Positions 40,515 through 53,250 of a DNA stretch of 64,000 bases are shown one piece after another. Under the pieces are notes generated by a model. It saw only the letters and a program-made list of their open reading frames with translations. It was not told the origin of the DNA and did no database searches. Origin of the DNA: Enterobacter sp. JBIWA008 (lineage in GTDB: Bacteria > Pseudomonadota > Gammaproteobacteria > Enterobacterales > Enterobacteriaceae); assembly GCF_019968765.1 (NCBI RefSeq), contig NZ_CP074149.1, positions 4,526,001 through 4,590,000 on the forward strand, read 5' to 3'. Position numbers and translations under genes: made by a program. Each line of letters starts with the position of its first letter. Positions within the stretch are counted from its first letter, which is position 1.

Positions 40515-41510
40515 TTATTGCTGGGCGATCCACACCAGCATTTTCAGACTTGCCGAGTAGTAGTCGTCTTGAGAGGTAATTTCGGGTTCGCCGGAAGCCT
40601 GTCCCATCGTAAAATCCCTGACCGCCAGCAGACCGCCCTCCATCATATAAGGGGCATATTCGTTGGTTGTGACGTTAACCCAGGCGGGAGTGTGTTCCCG
40701 GGGGAACTGGCCGAACCAGGCCTTCCACGGCGTCAGGAGCGGGCTTTTTTTATCAGCCCAGGCAACGTACAGCGGAATACGAATCGCGTCGTAGCTCATC
40801 CGCGGTGGCCAGCCTTTGGCTGGAGCCAGCTTGTCACCTGATGCCAGTGAAACCCAGTCAGTGGGAAGATTCGCTTTACCCGAGCCCATTTTCCCCAGCA
40901 GGCGTTTTCCGTCCTTAATCAAATCGCGCCAGACCGGCAAATGACTGCGTCTGGCGAAGGCCTGCCAGGCCGGAAACACGAAATAGGAAGGATTAAGGAC
41001 AACTTCACCTTCAGGCTTAAATCCCTGGGCGCCAGGCAGCATCACGCGGTAACCCGCGTAGCGGGTCACGCTGTGGTCAATCAGTGCTTTTGTAATTGCA
41101 TCCGATGCGGCGCTGTAGCGTTTGTCATGCCAGCGCGCATCGGCCTTCAGTAACGCCCAGGCAATTAGCACATCGCCATCTGCAGCATTGTTTTTGTCGG
41201 CGACCGGGTTGGACTCTGCGGGGTTATAGCGCCAGTAAAACAGACCATTCTCTTTGTTCTTCAGATGACTGTCTGTCCATTGCCAGAGCTTATCGAACGT
41301 GGCTTTATCGTCGTTGGCTACCGCCATCAGCATGGCAAAACCCTGGCCTTCCGTATGCGACACGCCGCCATTGCCGGTATCAACAATGCGGCCTTCCGGT
41401 TTGAAAAAGCGGGCCTTATAACTCTCCCAGGCCCGATCCGCCTGAGAAAGGGGCGAGAACAGCAGACTCATCATGACGGCCAGCGTCGCGCAGACGGGTT
41501 TTCGCATCAT
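40515..41510 (-). CDS. Second secreted GH8 endoglucanase, CelY/BcsZ-like
   Basis: Predicted periplasmic or secreted endo-1,4-beta-glucanase of 331 residues. It has a signal peptide (about 1-24, ending SPLSQA). The catalytic acid is Glu54 in HTEGQGFAM. An active-site Asp lies in NAADGD (111-113), and the base is Asp241 in SYDAIRI. It is a paralogue of BcsZ (368 residues here) but clearly diverged; the length is nearer Dickeya CelY as I recall it. It starts 13 bases after birA, so it is probably co-transcribed with murB-birA, an odd partner. The next codon (ATG at 41507) has better spacing from GGAG and may be the true start. Confidence 0.88.
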   Translation of the reverse strand: MMRKPVCATLAVMMSLLFSPLSQADRAWESYKARFFKPEGRIVDTGNGGVSHTEGQGFAMLMAVANDDKATFDKLWQWTDSHLKNKENGLFYWRYNPAESNPVADKNNAADGDVLIAWALLKADARWHDKRYSAASDAITKALIDHSVTRYAGYRVMLPGAQGFKPEGEVVLNPSYFVFPAWQAFARRSHLPVWRDLIKDGKRLLGKMGSGKANLPTDWVSLASGDKLAPAKGWPPRMSYDAIRIPLYVAWADKKSPLLTPWKAWFGQFPREHTPAWVNVTTNEYAPYMMEGGLLAVRDFTMGQASGEPEITSQDDYYSASLKMLVWIAQQ

Positions 41511-41523
41511 TCACTCCATCCGG

Positions 41524-42486
41524 TTATTCGGCACTCCGCAGGGAAATCTCACCGCCCATCCAGGGTTTGATCACGCCATCCTGATCCAGGAGCAGCGCGC
41601 CCTGTGCATCAATACCGCGGGAAGTCCCGTAGATCTCTTTATCACCAATCAGCAATTTCACCGGGCGGTTGATGAAGTTATCCAGCTTTTCCCAACGAGA
41701 CAGGAACGGTGCCAGCCCTTCCTGCTCAAAAAGCGTGAGTGAACTACGCAACTCTTTAATCATACGCACGGCAAGGGTGTTACGATCGATGACGATCCCC
41801 GCCTCCTGGAGGTTAGTCCATGCCTGATTTACCACATCATTTTGTACATTGCGCATCACCATATTGAGGCCTGCGCCAATGACGATTTGCGCCGCATCGC
41901 CCGTTTTCCCCGTCAGTTCGACCAGAATGCCGGCAAGTTTACGATCGTTGAGGTACAGGTCGTTAGGCCATTTAACACGTACTTTATCCGCCCCCAGATC
42001 GTGCAACACTTCCGCCATGACGATCCCGATGACCAGACTAAGGCCAATGGCAGCGGCCGGCCCCTGATCGAGTCGCCAGTACATGGAAAGATAGAGGTTG
42101 GCGCCAAATGGCGAAAACCACTTGCGGCCGCGACGGCCACGACCGGCCTGCTGATATTCAGCAACGCAGGCATCGCCCGATTTGAGCTCAGGCAGACGAT
42201 CCAGCAGATACTGGTTCGTCGAATCAATTACAGGCAGCACCGCAACATTGCCGTGTCCAATCTGGCTGCGGATCGCTTCTTCATTCAGCAATTGAATCGG
42301 CTCCGGCAGGCTGTACCCTTTCCCGGGTACCGTGAACACATCGACACCCCAGTCGCGAAGCGTCTGGATATGTTTATTGATGCCGGCACGGCTCATGCCT
42401 AGCTGCTCACCCAGCTGCTCGCCAGAATGAAACTCACCGTCAGCGAGGATGCTAATCAGGGTTAAAGGGATGGTGTTGTCTTTCAC
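41524..42486 (-). CDS. birA: Biotin ligase / biotin operon repressor BirA
   Basis: Bifunctional cytoplasmic protein: it makes biotinyl-AMP and biotinylates AccB, and as a dimer represses the bio operon. The product is 320 residues (321 in E. coli). The N-terminal winged helix (about 1-60, [22 protein letters not shown]) is followed by the ligase core with the GRGRRGRKW loop (near 115), KWPNDL (near 172) and KLAGILVEL, then a small C-terminal domain. The start is GTG at 42486, overlapping the murB stop (GTGA). In E. coli the next gene is coaA; here it is a GH8 gene. Confidence 0.97.
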   Translation of the reverse strand: MKDNTIPLTLISILADGEFHSGEQLGEQLGMSRAGINKHIQTLRDWGVDVFTVPGKGYSLPEPIQLLNEEAIRSQIGHGNVAVLPVIDSTNQYLLDRLPELKSGDACVAEYQQAGRGRRGRKWFSPFGANLYLSMYWRLDQGPAAAIGLSLVIGIVMAEVLHDLGADKVRVKWPNDLYLNDRKLAGILVELTGKTGDAAQIVIGAGLNMVMRNVQNDVVNQAWTNLQEAGIVIDRNTLAVRMIKELRSSLTLFEQEGLAPFLSRWEKLDNFINRPVKLLIGDKEIYGTSRGIDAQGALLLDQDGVIKPWMGGEISLRSAE

Positions 42487-43511
42487 GCGATGGCCTCCAC
42501 GGCATTGACTTCACCTGTGCGGCCAATGAAGCGAACTTCTGGCTCCAGCCAGACGTTAAATTTTTCGCCTACGCGCTGACGAATATAATGAGCCAGCTGT
42601 ACAACATCATCGCTGGTCGCATCGCGTTGATTAATCAGCACCAGAGCCTGCTGCTGGTGCACGGCAGCACCGCCTACTGAAGTGCCTTTTAGCTGGCATT
42701 GATCGATAAGCCATCCCGCGGCAAGCTTCACGCTGCCATCCGCCTGAGGGTAATGTGGCGCGGCTGGCCATCCTTCAAGAAAGACTTTTGCATTTTCGCT
42801 GCTGATAACCGGGTTTTTAAAGAAGCTTCCTGCGTTTCCGTTTACTTTTGGGTCGGGAAGTTTGGTCATCCGCATATGGCAAACCGAATCAAAAACATCG
42901 CGGGCAGTTACGGTAGCAGGATCGAGACGCGTTAAATCCCCGTAGGTCAATACAGGCTGCCAGTTCTTCGACAGGCGCAGACCCACGGCAACAATCACGT
43001 AGCGATCCTGATATTCATGTTTGAAGATACTGTCACGATAGCCAAATCGGCACTGCTCTGTCGTTAAACGCTTAGCCGTTCCGGTCGCCAGTTCGATGCA
43101 GTCGACATATTCACAGACATGTTTCAGTTCGATGCCGTAGGCGCCGATGTTTTGAATAGGTGACGATCCGGCGCAGCCTGGAATGAGCGCAAGGTTTTCC
43201 AGGCCCGGCATCCCTTTTTCGAGAGTAAATTGCACCAGATGATGCCAGTTTTCTCCGGCTCCAACGTGCAGGTGCCAGCTATCGGCACGCTCTTCAACAT
43301 CCATTCCCATGATGCGGTTAACGATCACCGTTCCCGCAAAATCATCAAGAAACAGGACATTACTTCCTTCGCCCAGAATCAGTACGGGTTCGTTATTTTC
43401 TGTTGCGCTTTGCCATGCTTCCAGCAGTTGCTGTGCAGTATCGGCACGTACAATTTGATTAGCATTGCGTTGAATGCCAAAGGTATTCCAGGGCTTAAGG
43501 GAGTGGTTCAT
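42483..43511 (-). CDS. murB: UDP-N-acetylenolpyruvoylglucosamine reductase MurB
   Basis: FAD- and NADPH-dependent cytosolic enzyme that reduces UDP-GlcNAc-enolpyruvate to UDP-MurNAc in peptidoglycan synthesis. The 342-residue length equals E. coli MurB. The FAD-binding [10 protein letters not shown] (near 45) and [19 protein letters not shown] segments, the catalytic serine in [10 protein letters not shown] and the C-terminal [10 protein letters not shown] glutamate are visible. It lies 85 bases past the rRNA terminator, as beside rrnB in E. coli, and overlaps birA. Confidence 0.98.
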   Translation of the reverse strand: MNHSLKPWNTFGIQRNANQIVRADTAQQLLEAWQSATENNEPVLILGEGSNVLFLDDFAGTVIVNRIMGMDVEERADSWHLHVGAGENWHHLVQFTLEKGMPGLENLALIPGCAGSSPIQNIGAYGIELKHVCEYVDCIELATGTAKRLTTEQCRFGYRDSIFKHEYQDRYVIVAVGLRLSKNWQPVLTYGDLTRLDPATVTARDVFDSVCHMRMTKLPDPKVNGNAGSFFKNPVISSENAKVFLEGWPAAPHYPQADGSVKLAAGWLIDQCQLKGTSVGGAAVHQQQALVLINQRDATSDDVVQLAHYIRQRVGEKFNVWLEPEVRFIGRTGEVNAVEAIA

Positions 43512-43596
43512 AGACGCTATCCTGATGCAAAAACGCAGGTAGTTTACCGTATAAGCAGGGGATTGGGGGATTAGTTTGTGCAGCGTATAAACGCAA

Positions 43597-43623
43597 AAAG
43601 GCCATCCTTGCGGATGGCCTTTC
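43597..43623 (-). terminator. rRNA operon terminator
   Basis: On the minus strand AAAGGCCATCC, a four-base loop and GGATGGCCTTT form an 11-bp stem followed by TTGCG. It lies 11 bases beyond the 5S gene. Only this one hairpin is evident before murB. Confidence 0.88.
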
Positions 43624-43633
43624 TACTTAATTG

Positions 43634-43753
43634 ATGTCTGGCAGTTCCCTACTCTCGCATGGGGAGACCCCACACTACCATCGGCGCTACGGCGTTTCAC
43701 TTCTGAGTTCGGCATGGGGTCAGGTGGGACCACCGCGCTAAAGCCGCCAGGCA
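43634..43753 (-). rRNA. rrf: 5S ribosomal RNA
   Basis: 120-nt 5S rRNA. Read on the minus strand it begins TGCCTGGCGGC and ends CTGCCAGACAT, with the inner CCGAACTCAGAAGTGAAACG typical of enterobacteria. It differs from E. coli rrf at a few positions, for example TTTAGCGCGG. Confidence 0.97.
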
Positions 43754-43820
43754 AATTCTGTTAATCTGTATCAGGCTGAAAATCCTGTCTCTCTCACCGC
43801 CAAAACACCTTCGGCGTTGT

Positions 43821-46726
<2,906 letters not shown>

Positions 46727-46830
46727 TCACAACCCGAAGATGTTTCTTTCGATTCATCATCGACTTGCGAAAATTTGAGAGACTCGAACACACATAACAT
46801 GTGTGTCGTTTCAATTTTCAGCTTGATCCA

Positions 46831-46845
46831 GATTTTTAAAGAGCA
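46831..46845 (-). promoter_or_regulatory. Spacer boxA antitermination element
   Basis: Minus strand TGCTCTTTAAAAATC matches the rRNA boxA (TGCTCTTTAACA) and lies between tRNA-Ala and 23S, where rRNA operons carry their second boxA. Confidence 0.85.
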
Positions 46846-46906
46846 AAACTTCGCAGTGCACCTTTTCAGGTTCACTCTGAAGTTTTCTTGTGTTTGCAGT
46901 AAAAGA

Positions 46907-46982
46907 TGGTGGAGCTATGCGGGATCGAACCGCAGACCTCCTGCGTGCAAAGCAGGCGCTCTCCCAGCTGAGCTATAGCCCC
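46907..46982 (-). tRNA. alaT: tRNA-Ala (anticodon TGC)
   Basis: 76-nt tRNA in the 16S-23S spacer with GGGGCTATAGCTCAGC at the 5' end and an encoded CCA 3' end. The anticodon loop TTTGCAC gives TGC. It pairs with tRNA-Ile as in E. coli rrnA, rrnD and rrnH. Confidence 0.97.
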
Positions 46983-47024
46983 ATCGTTTATAATCTCTGT
47001 ACCGCTCATCCTTTAAAAGGAGTT

Positions 47025-47101
<77 letters not shown>

Positions 47102-47170
47102 GCAGAGATTTTTACTGCTGTTTTTCATCAGACAATCTGTGTGAGCACTACAAAGGCAGGTTCTTTAAGG

Positions 47171-48712
<1,542 letters not shown>

Positions 48713-48845
48713 AAGTTTGATGCTCGTGAATTAAACTTCGTAATGAATTACGTATGTTCACTCAGAGACTTGGTATTCATTTTTCGTCTTGCGACGTTAA
48801 GAATCCATGTCACTTTGAGTGCCCACACAGATTGTCTGATAAATT

Positions 48846-48857
48846 GTTAAAGAGCAG
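48846..48857 (-). promoter_or_regulatory. Leader boxA antitermination element
   Basis: Minus strand TGCTCTTTAACA matches the rRNA boxA exactly. It loads NusB/NusE (S10) for antitermination and lies between P2 and 16S. Confidence 0.93.
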
Positions 48858-48893
48858 TGCCGCTTCGCTTTTCGCAGCGGCGCGGGGTGTGCA

Positions 48894-48921
48894 TATTACG
48901 CTTTCCCGCTTCAGAGTCAAG
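48894..48921 (-). promoter_or_regulatory. rRNA promoter P2
   Basis: Minus strand -35 TTGACT (48921-48916), 16-base spacer and -10 TAATAT (48899-48894). This is close to E. coli rrnB P2. Confidence 0.92.
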
Positions 48922-48989
48922 CGTTTATTTTCGCTTTTCTCTGCTGACCCGGCGGCGTGTGTGCCGTTGTTCCGTGTCAGTGGAGGCGC

Positions 48990-49017
48990 ATTATAGGGAG
49001 TTATTCCGACGTGACAA
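48990..49017 (-). promoter_or_regulatory. rRNA promoter P1
   Basis: Minus strand -35 TTGTCA (49017-49012), 16-base spacer and -10 TATAAT (48995-48990), with the GC-rich discriminator GCGCCTCC. This is nearly identical to E. coli rrn P1, the growth-rate and ppGpp-controlled promoter. An A/T-rich UP element lies directly upstream. Confidence 0.95.
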
Positions 49018-49066
49018 GCACAAAATACAAAAAACTTTTCGTTCGCTCACTTTTCAAACTTAACGC

Positions 49067-49612
49067 TTATTTATGTCGCGAATCGCCCGTTAAATGTGCG
49101 ATTTCCCGTGCAAAACTGGCCACCTGCGACCAGTCGGTATAAACCACTTCTTTACGCGTATCGGTTTCCCCCCCGGTCATCTTCATAATCAGGCGGATCA
49201 TAAAGCGGTCATACCAGCGGTAGCGAGGGTAGCGCAGCGCGCCGGCAAAGACGGCGCACAGGTCTGGTTGCCACGGTGAACTGAGTAGAAACTTGCGCGT
49301 GTAGCTGTTGGTCTGCGGCGTGCGCTTCTCGGCTTTACGTGCGACAAGGTTGACCGAGTAAAACGCACCGGGCAATTGGTTGAGCACCGCCGTGTGCTTT
49401 TTCACAAAGCGATCCAGCGCCGGATGGAAATGCCCGTAACGAATTGACGCGCCAATTACCACGCGATCGTACTCCTGCCAGGCTATCTGCTCCGCACGGT
49501 TCAGGTTCACAACATCCGAGTAAATACCCAGCTCTTTTAATTCAGACGCCAGATAGGCAGCAATCTCACGCGTTTGCCCGTCTCGCGTAGAGAAAAGAAT
49601 CAATGTTTTCAT
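49067..49612 (-). CDS. hemG: Menaquinone-dependent protoporphyrinogen oxidase HemG
   Basis: Flavodoxin-like, membrane-associated enzyme that oxidises protoporphyrinogen IX to protoporphyrin IX in haem synthesis, passing electrons to quinones. The 181-residue length equals E. coli HemG when started at the ATG at 49612. The FMN phosphate loop [12 protein letters not shown] is at residues 7-18, and the long [23 protein letters not shown] insertion is typical. It starts 10 bases after trkH. Its stop is only 50 bases from the rRNA P1 -35, with no terminator in between. Confidence 0.96.
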   Translation of the reverse strand: MKTLILFSTRDGQTREIAAYLASELKELGIYSDVVNLNRAEQIAWQEYDRVVIGASIRYGHFHPALDRFVKKHTAVLNQLPGAFYSVNLVARKAEKRTPQTNSYTRKFLLSSPWQPDLCAVFAGALRYPRYRWYDRFMIRLIMKMTGGETDTRKEVVYTDWSQVASFAREIAHLTGDSRHK

Positions 49613-49622
49613 CAACGGCTCC

Positions 49623-51074
49623 TTACTCGCGCCAGAATGTAGAGGTGAACAGCACCAGCAGCGTAAAGACCTCAAGACGACCAAACAGCATATTGGCGAT
49701 GAGGATCCATTTCGCGACCGGGTTCATGCTGGCAAAGTTATCCGCCACAACCCCCAGGCCGGGCCCGAGGTTATTCAAGGTTGCTACGACGGACGCAAAG
49801 GCGGAAAAATCATCCACCCCCGTCGCGATAATCGCCAGCATACTGACGATAAAGACCAGCGCATACGCCGAGAAGAACCCCCACACCGCTTCGAGGATAC
49901 GTTCCGGCAGCGCGCGGTTACCCAGCTTAATGCTGTAAACCGCATTCGGATGGACCAGACGCTTCAGCTCACGGTTCCCCTGCTTAAACAGCAGCAGAAT
50001 ACGAATCACCTTCAGGCCACCGCCCGTAGACCCCGCACAGCCCCCGATAAATGCAGAGCATAACAGCAGCACCGGCAGGAACAGCGGCCAGCGCGCGATG
50101 CTGTCCGTGGTAAAGCCGGCGGTCGTCGCCATCGATACTACCTGGAAGAACGCCTGATTTAGCGTGGTCAGCGCGGAGTTGTAGACATCATGGAACCACA
50201 GCACCAGGGTACAGATGATCACCAGCGTAAGCTGGACGCCAATGAACATGCGGAACTCTGGGTCACGCCAGTACACTTTCAGGCTACGTCCACTTAATAA
50301 AGAGAAGTGCAGACCGTAGTTACAACCTGAAATCAGCAAGAAAATGGCAATGATGGTGTTAATGGTTGGGCTGTCGAAGTAGCCGACGCTGGCATCGTGG
50401 GTGGAAAACCCGCCGATAGCAATCGTCGCAAAGCTGTGTCCGATGGCGTCGAAAGCGGGCATCCCGGCAAACCATAGCGCCAGCGCACAGGCCACCGTCA
50501 GCAAGACATAAATAAGCCACAGGGTCTTCGCCGTCTCGGCAATACGCGGGCGCATCTTATTGTCTTTCAGCGGCCCGGGCATTTCGGCGCGATAGAGCTG
50601 CATGCCCCCGACGCCCAGAATAGGCAGAATAGCCACTGCCAGGACGATGATCCCCATACCGCCGAACCACTGCAGCATCTGGCGATAAAAGAGAATGGCG
50701 TGCGGTAGCGAATCCAGCCCAACCAGCGTCGTCGCCCCGGTGGTTGTTAAACCGGAGAACGATTCAAAAAAGGCATCCGTGATACTCAGGTTAGGCTGTT
50801 CAGAGAAGATAAAGGGCAGCGAACCGACGCTTCCCAGCACCGTCCAGAACAGGACCACAATCAGAAACCCTTCACGAGATTTCAGCTCACCTTTCTGACG
50901 ACGGTTTGGCCACCACAGCAGCGAGCCTATCACCAGCGCGACAAAAAAAGTCTGGGTAAATGCACGCCCCGCGCCGTCCCGGTAGATAAGCGCCACCAGT
51001 CCTGGGAGAATCATCGTCCCGGAAAAAAGTATAACCAGCAGTCCAACGATTCGGGTTATGGCACGAAAATGCAT
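49623..51074 (-). CDS. trkH: Trk potassium uptake channel subunit TrkH
   Basis: Inner-membrane K+ translocating subunit working with the TrkA gating ring. The 483-residue length equals E. coli TrkH. The four pore-loop repeats of the SKT superfamily can be seen, each with a filter glycine, for example [11 protein letters not shown] (near 110), [11 protein letters not shown] (near 215), [11 protein letters not shown] (near 315) and [11 protein letters not shown] (near 435). It starts 41 bases after yigZ and is followed closely by hemG, giving the pepQ-yigZ-trkH-hemG order of E. coli. Confidence 0.97.
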   Translation of the reverse strand: MHFRAITRIVGLLVILFSGTMILPGLVALIYRDGAGRAFTQTFFVALVIGSLLWWPNRRQKGELKSREGFLIVVLFWTVLGSVGSLPFIFSEQPNLSITDAFFESFSGLTTTGATTLVGLDSLPHAILFYRQMLQWFGGMGIIVLAVAILPILGVGGMQLYRAEMPGPLKDNKMRPRIAETAKTLWLIYVLLTVACALALWFAGMPAFDAIGHSFATIAIGGFSTHDASVGYFDSPTINTIIAIFLLISGCNYGLHFSLLSGRSLKVYWRDPEFRMFIGVQLTLVIICTLVLWFHDVYNSALTTLNQAFFQVVSMATTAGFTTDSIARWPLFLPVLLLCSAFIGGCAGSTGGGLKVIRILLLFKQGNRELKRLVHPNAVYSIKLGNRALPERILEAVWGFFSAYALVFIVSMLAIIATGVDDFSAFASVVATLNNLGPGLGVVADNFASMNPVAKWILIANMLFGRLEVFTLLVLFTSTFWRE

Positions 51075-51115
51075 CTCTGCCGCTTCCTTTGGTATTCAAA
51101 AAAGTGAGGTGGGGA

Positions 51116-51730
51116 TTATTCTTCAATCGGCAGCAATTGCAACGAACCACGACTAAAATCAGCCAGTTTTGCTGAAAAAGCAGCCAGCTCCGCCTGAGGA
51201 AGCGCCACGCGTAATTGCACCATTGCCTGGTAATCACTGTGCGCAATCACGCCGTTAAACTGTTTGAGCAGCGTTTCAATGCCCGATAGCTGAGCGTAAT
51301 CGCACAACAAAGTATATTCAGTGAGCGGCGTTTTGCGGATAGTTTTGAGCATATTCAGTGCCTGCTGGACGCCGCCGCCATAGGCTTTTACCAGCCCACC
51401 CGTACCTAACAGGATGCCGCCATAGTAGCGCAGCACCACGGCGGTAATTTCACCCACGCCGCTGCCCATCAGCTGCGAAAGCATGGGTTTACCGGCCGTG
51501 CCCGCCGGTTCACCGTCGTCGGAAAACCCCAGCTGTAGTGAATCGTCCGGCGGCCCTGCCACCCACGCCACACAGTGGTGACGAGCGTCAGGATGCTCAG
51601 CCCGAACGGACTCGACAAACGCCTTTGCCGCCTCTACGCCGTCGGTATGCGCCAGCAGCGTAATAAAGCGGCTTTTCTTGATTTCCTCAACAAAGGTGAC
51701 CGGTTCAGCCGGTATCAGCCAGCTCTCCAT
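51116..51730 (-). CDS. yigZ: UPF0029/IMPACT-family protein YigZ
   Basis: Protein of 204 residues, the E. coli length, of the YigZ/IMPACT family. The N-terminal UPF0029 domain (about 1-125) carries the conserved DARHHCVAW, SDDGEPAGTAGKPML and YYGGILLGTGGLVKAYGGG segments. A C-terminal DUF1949 domain with a ferredoxin-like fold follows. Cellular function is not established; eukaryotic IMPACT regulates Gcn2. Its ATG overlaps the pepQ stop by one base (TGATG), so translation is coupled. Confidence 0.93.
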   Translation of the reverse strand: MESWLIPAEPVTFVEEIKKSRFITLLAHTDGVEAAKAFVESVRAEHPDARHHCVAWVAGPPDDSLQLGFSDDGEPAGTAGKPMLSQLMGSGVGEITAVVLRYYGGILLGTGGLVKAYGGGVQQALNMLKTIRKTPLTEYTLLCDYAQLSGIETLLKQFNGVIAHSDYQAMVQLRVALPQAELAAFSAKLADFSRGSLQLLPIEE

Positions 51731-53061
51731 CAGGCCAGCTTCAGGTCTCGCGTCATGTTCTCGATACCGTTTTCGTGAACCACTACGTTATCTTCGATGC
51801 GAATACCGCCAAACGGCTTCAGCGCGTCAATTTTTTCCCAGTTGAAGTGTTTGCTGAACTGGCCTTCACGCCACGGCGCCAGCAGGGATTCGATAAAGTA
51901 GATCCCCGGCTCAATCGTCAGCACCATACGCGGCTCCAGAATACGGGTGCAGCGCAGGTAGGGGTATTTAGACGGTGCCGCCAGGTGCGTGCCGGTGTCA
52001 TCCTGCATAAAGCCCGCAACGTCGTGAACCTGCAGGCCCAGCGGGTGGCCAATACCGTGCGGCATGAATGGCCCGGTCAGATCGTTCTCGACCATCGCCT
52101 CTTCGCTCATGTCTTTCACAATTTGATGCTTACGCAGCAGTTTTGCGATGCGCTGATGGAACTGGATGTGGTAATCCACATAGCTGGTTCCCGCCTTCAT
52201 GGTGCCAATCAGCGCCAGCTGTTCATCGTTCACGTCTTTAATCAGCTGCGCGAAATCGGTATCCGCATTCGCCGCCCAGGTACGGGTCAGGTCAGCCGCG
52301 TAACCGTTGTACTCGGCGCCTGCGTCAAGCAGGAAGCTGCGCATCTCAGACGGTACATGGTGATCGAGTTTGGTGTAATGCAGGACGGAAGCATGCTCGT
52401 TTAGCGCAACAATATTGCTGTACGGAACGTCGGTATCGCGATGACCGGTGGCGGTCAGGTACGCCTGATTGATGTCGAACTCGCTCATGCCGGACTGGAA
52501 GGCTTCATGCGCGGCACGGTGGCCATTCACCGCCGTTTTTTGCGCTTCACGCATGCAGTAAAGTTCGTAGTCGGTTTTGTACGCGCGGTAATAGTGGAGG
52601 TAATCCAGCACCCCTTTCGGGTTGAGCTTGTCTGCCGCAATATCCAGGCCCAGCGCACGCTCCGGAACAGGGCCAATATAGGCGATGTTGCCACGCGCGG
52701 CAGGCAGCTGGCTGCCAATGCCGTCCGCTTTCGGCAGTGCAATCACGTCAATTTCTTCCGTCCAGAAAGAGGTCGGCAGCGGCTCTACGTTGTGCCAGTA
52801 ATCGACCGGCAGGTAAAACCACAGTTTCGGCTTGTTCACGCCGTCTACCAGCAGCCAGCAGTTGGGAACCTGGGTTACCGGCACCCAGGCCTTAAACTGC
52901 GGGTTCACCTTAAACGGATAAGCGTGGTCATCCAGAAAGGTATTTATCAGCTCGCCGGAGTGGATCAGCAGCGCATCCAGCTTAAAGCGGGCGAGTACAT
53001 CGCGGGTACGTTCCTGTAGGGTAACGATATGATTTTTATAAAGCGAAGCCAGTGAGTCCAT
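51730..53061 (-). CDS. pepQ: Xaa-Pro dipeptidase PepQ
   Basis: Cytosolic M24 metalloenzyme that splits dipeptides with C-terminal proline and can also act on some organophosphate esters. Product 443 residues as in E. coli, read from the second of two adjacent ATGs. Metal ligands sit in [19 protein letters not shown] (two Asp), [13 protein letters not shown] (His), TIEPGIYF (Glu) and GGIRIEDNV (Glu). It is divergent from fadB and shares an intergenic region with a FadR operator. Confidence 0.96.
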   Translation of the reverse strand: MDSLASLYKNHIVTLQERTRDVLARFKLDALLIHSGELINTFLDDHAYPFKVNPQFKAWVPVTQVPNCWLLVDGVNKPKLWFYLPVDYWHNVEPLPTSFWTEEIDVIALPKADGIGSQLPAARGNIAYIGPVPERALGLDIAADKLNPKGVLDYLHYYRAYKTDYELYCMREAQKTAVNGHRAAHEAFQSGMSEFDINQAYLTATGHRDTDVPYSNIVALNEHASVLHYTKLDHHVPSEMRSFLLDAGAEYNGYAADLTRTWAANADTDFAQLIKDVNDEQLALIGTMKAGTSYVDYHIQFHQRIAKLLRKHQIVKDMSEEAMVENDLTGPFMPHGIGHPLGLQVHDVAGFMQDDTGTHLAAPSKYPYLRCTRILEPRMVLTIEPGIYFIESLLAPWREGQFSKHFNWEKIDALKPFGGIRIEDNVVVHENGIENMTRDLKLA

Positions 53062-53207
53062 CATTCTTCCTTTCGTTTTTTGACCTCAAGTCATCGCATC
53101 TTAGCACACCTCACTCCGCCTGCGTGATTTCCACCGACCGTGATCAATGCAGCAATTTCTTAATGAGTAGTTTGCATTTTATTAACATAAATCCCACACT
53201 CCGACTC

Positions 53208-53224
53208 ATCTGGTATGACCAGAT
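53208..53224 (+). promoter_or_regulatory. FadR operator of fadBA
   Basis: ATCTGGTATGACCAGAT is an almost perfect palindrome and differs at one base from the E. coli fadB FadR site (ATCTGGTACGACCAGAT) as I recall it. It lies 27 bases before the fadB ATG. FadR bound here represses beta-oxidation until long-chain acyl-CoA releases it. Confidence 0.93.
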
Positions 53225-53250
53225 CCACTTGCTGGATTCAGGAGACTGAC

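Larger units (their letters stand above)
48713..49066 (-). promoter_or_regulatory. rRNA operon promoter and leader region
   Basis: The 354 bases without a gene between hemG and 16S hold the rRNA control region, read on the minus strand: AT-rich UP element (about 49018-49040), P1, P2, boxA and the leader that pairs for 16S processing. The separate sites are listed individually. Confidence 0.95.

Noticed and set aside
53215..53250. N-terminal extension of FadB
   Set aside because: It would begin inside the FadR operator and lacks a ribosome site; [10 protein letters not shown] at 53251 matches the family and has TCAGGAG.
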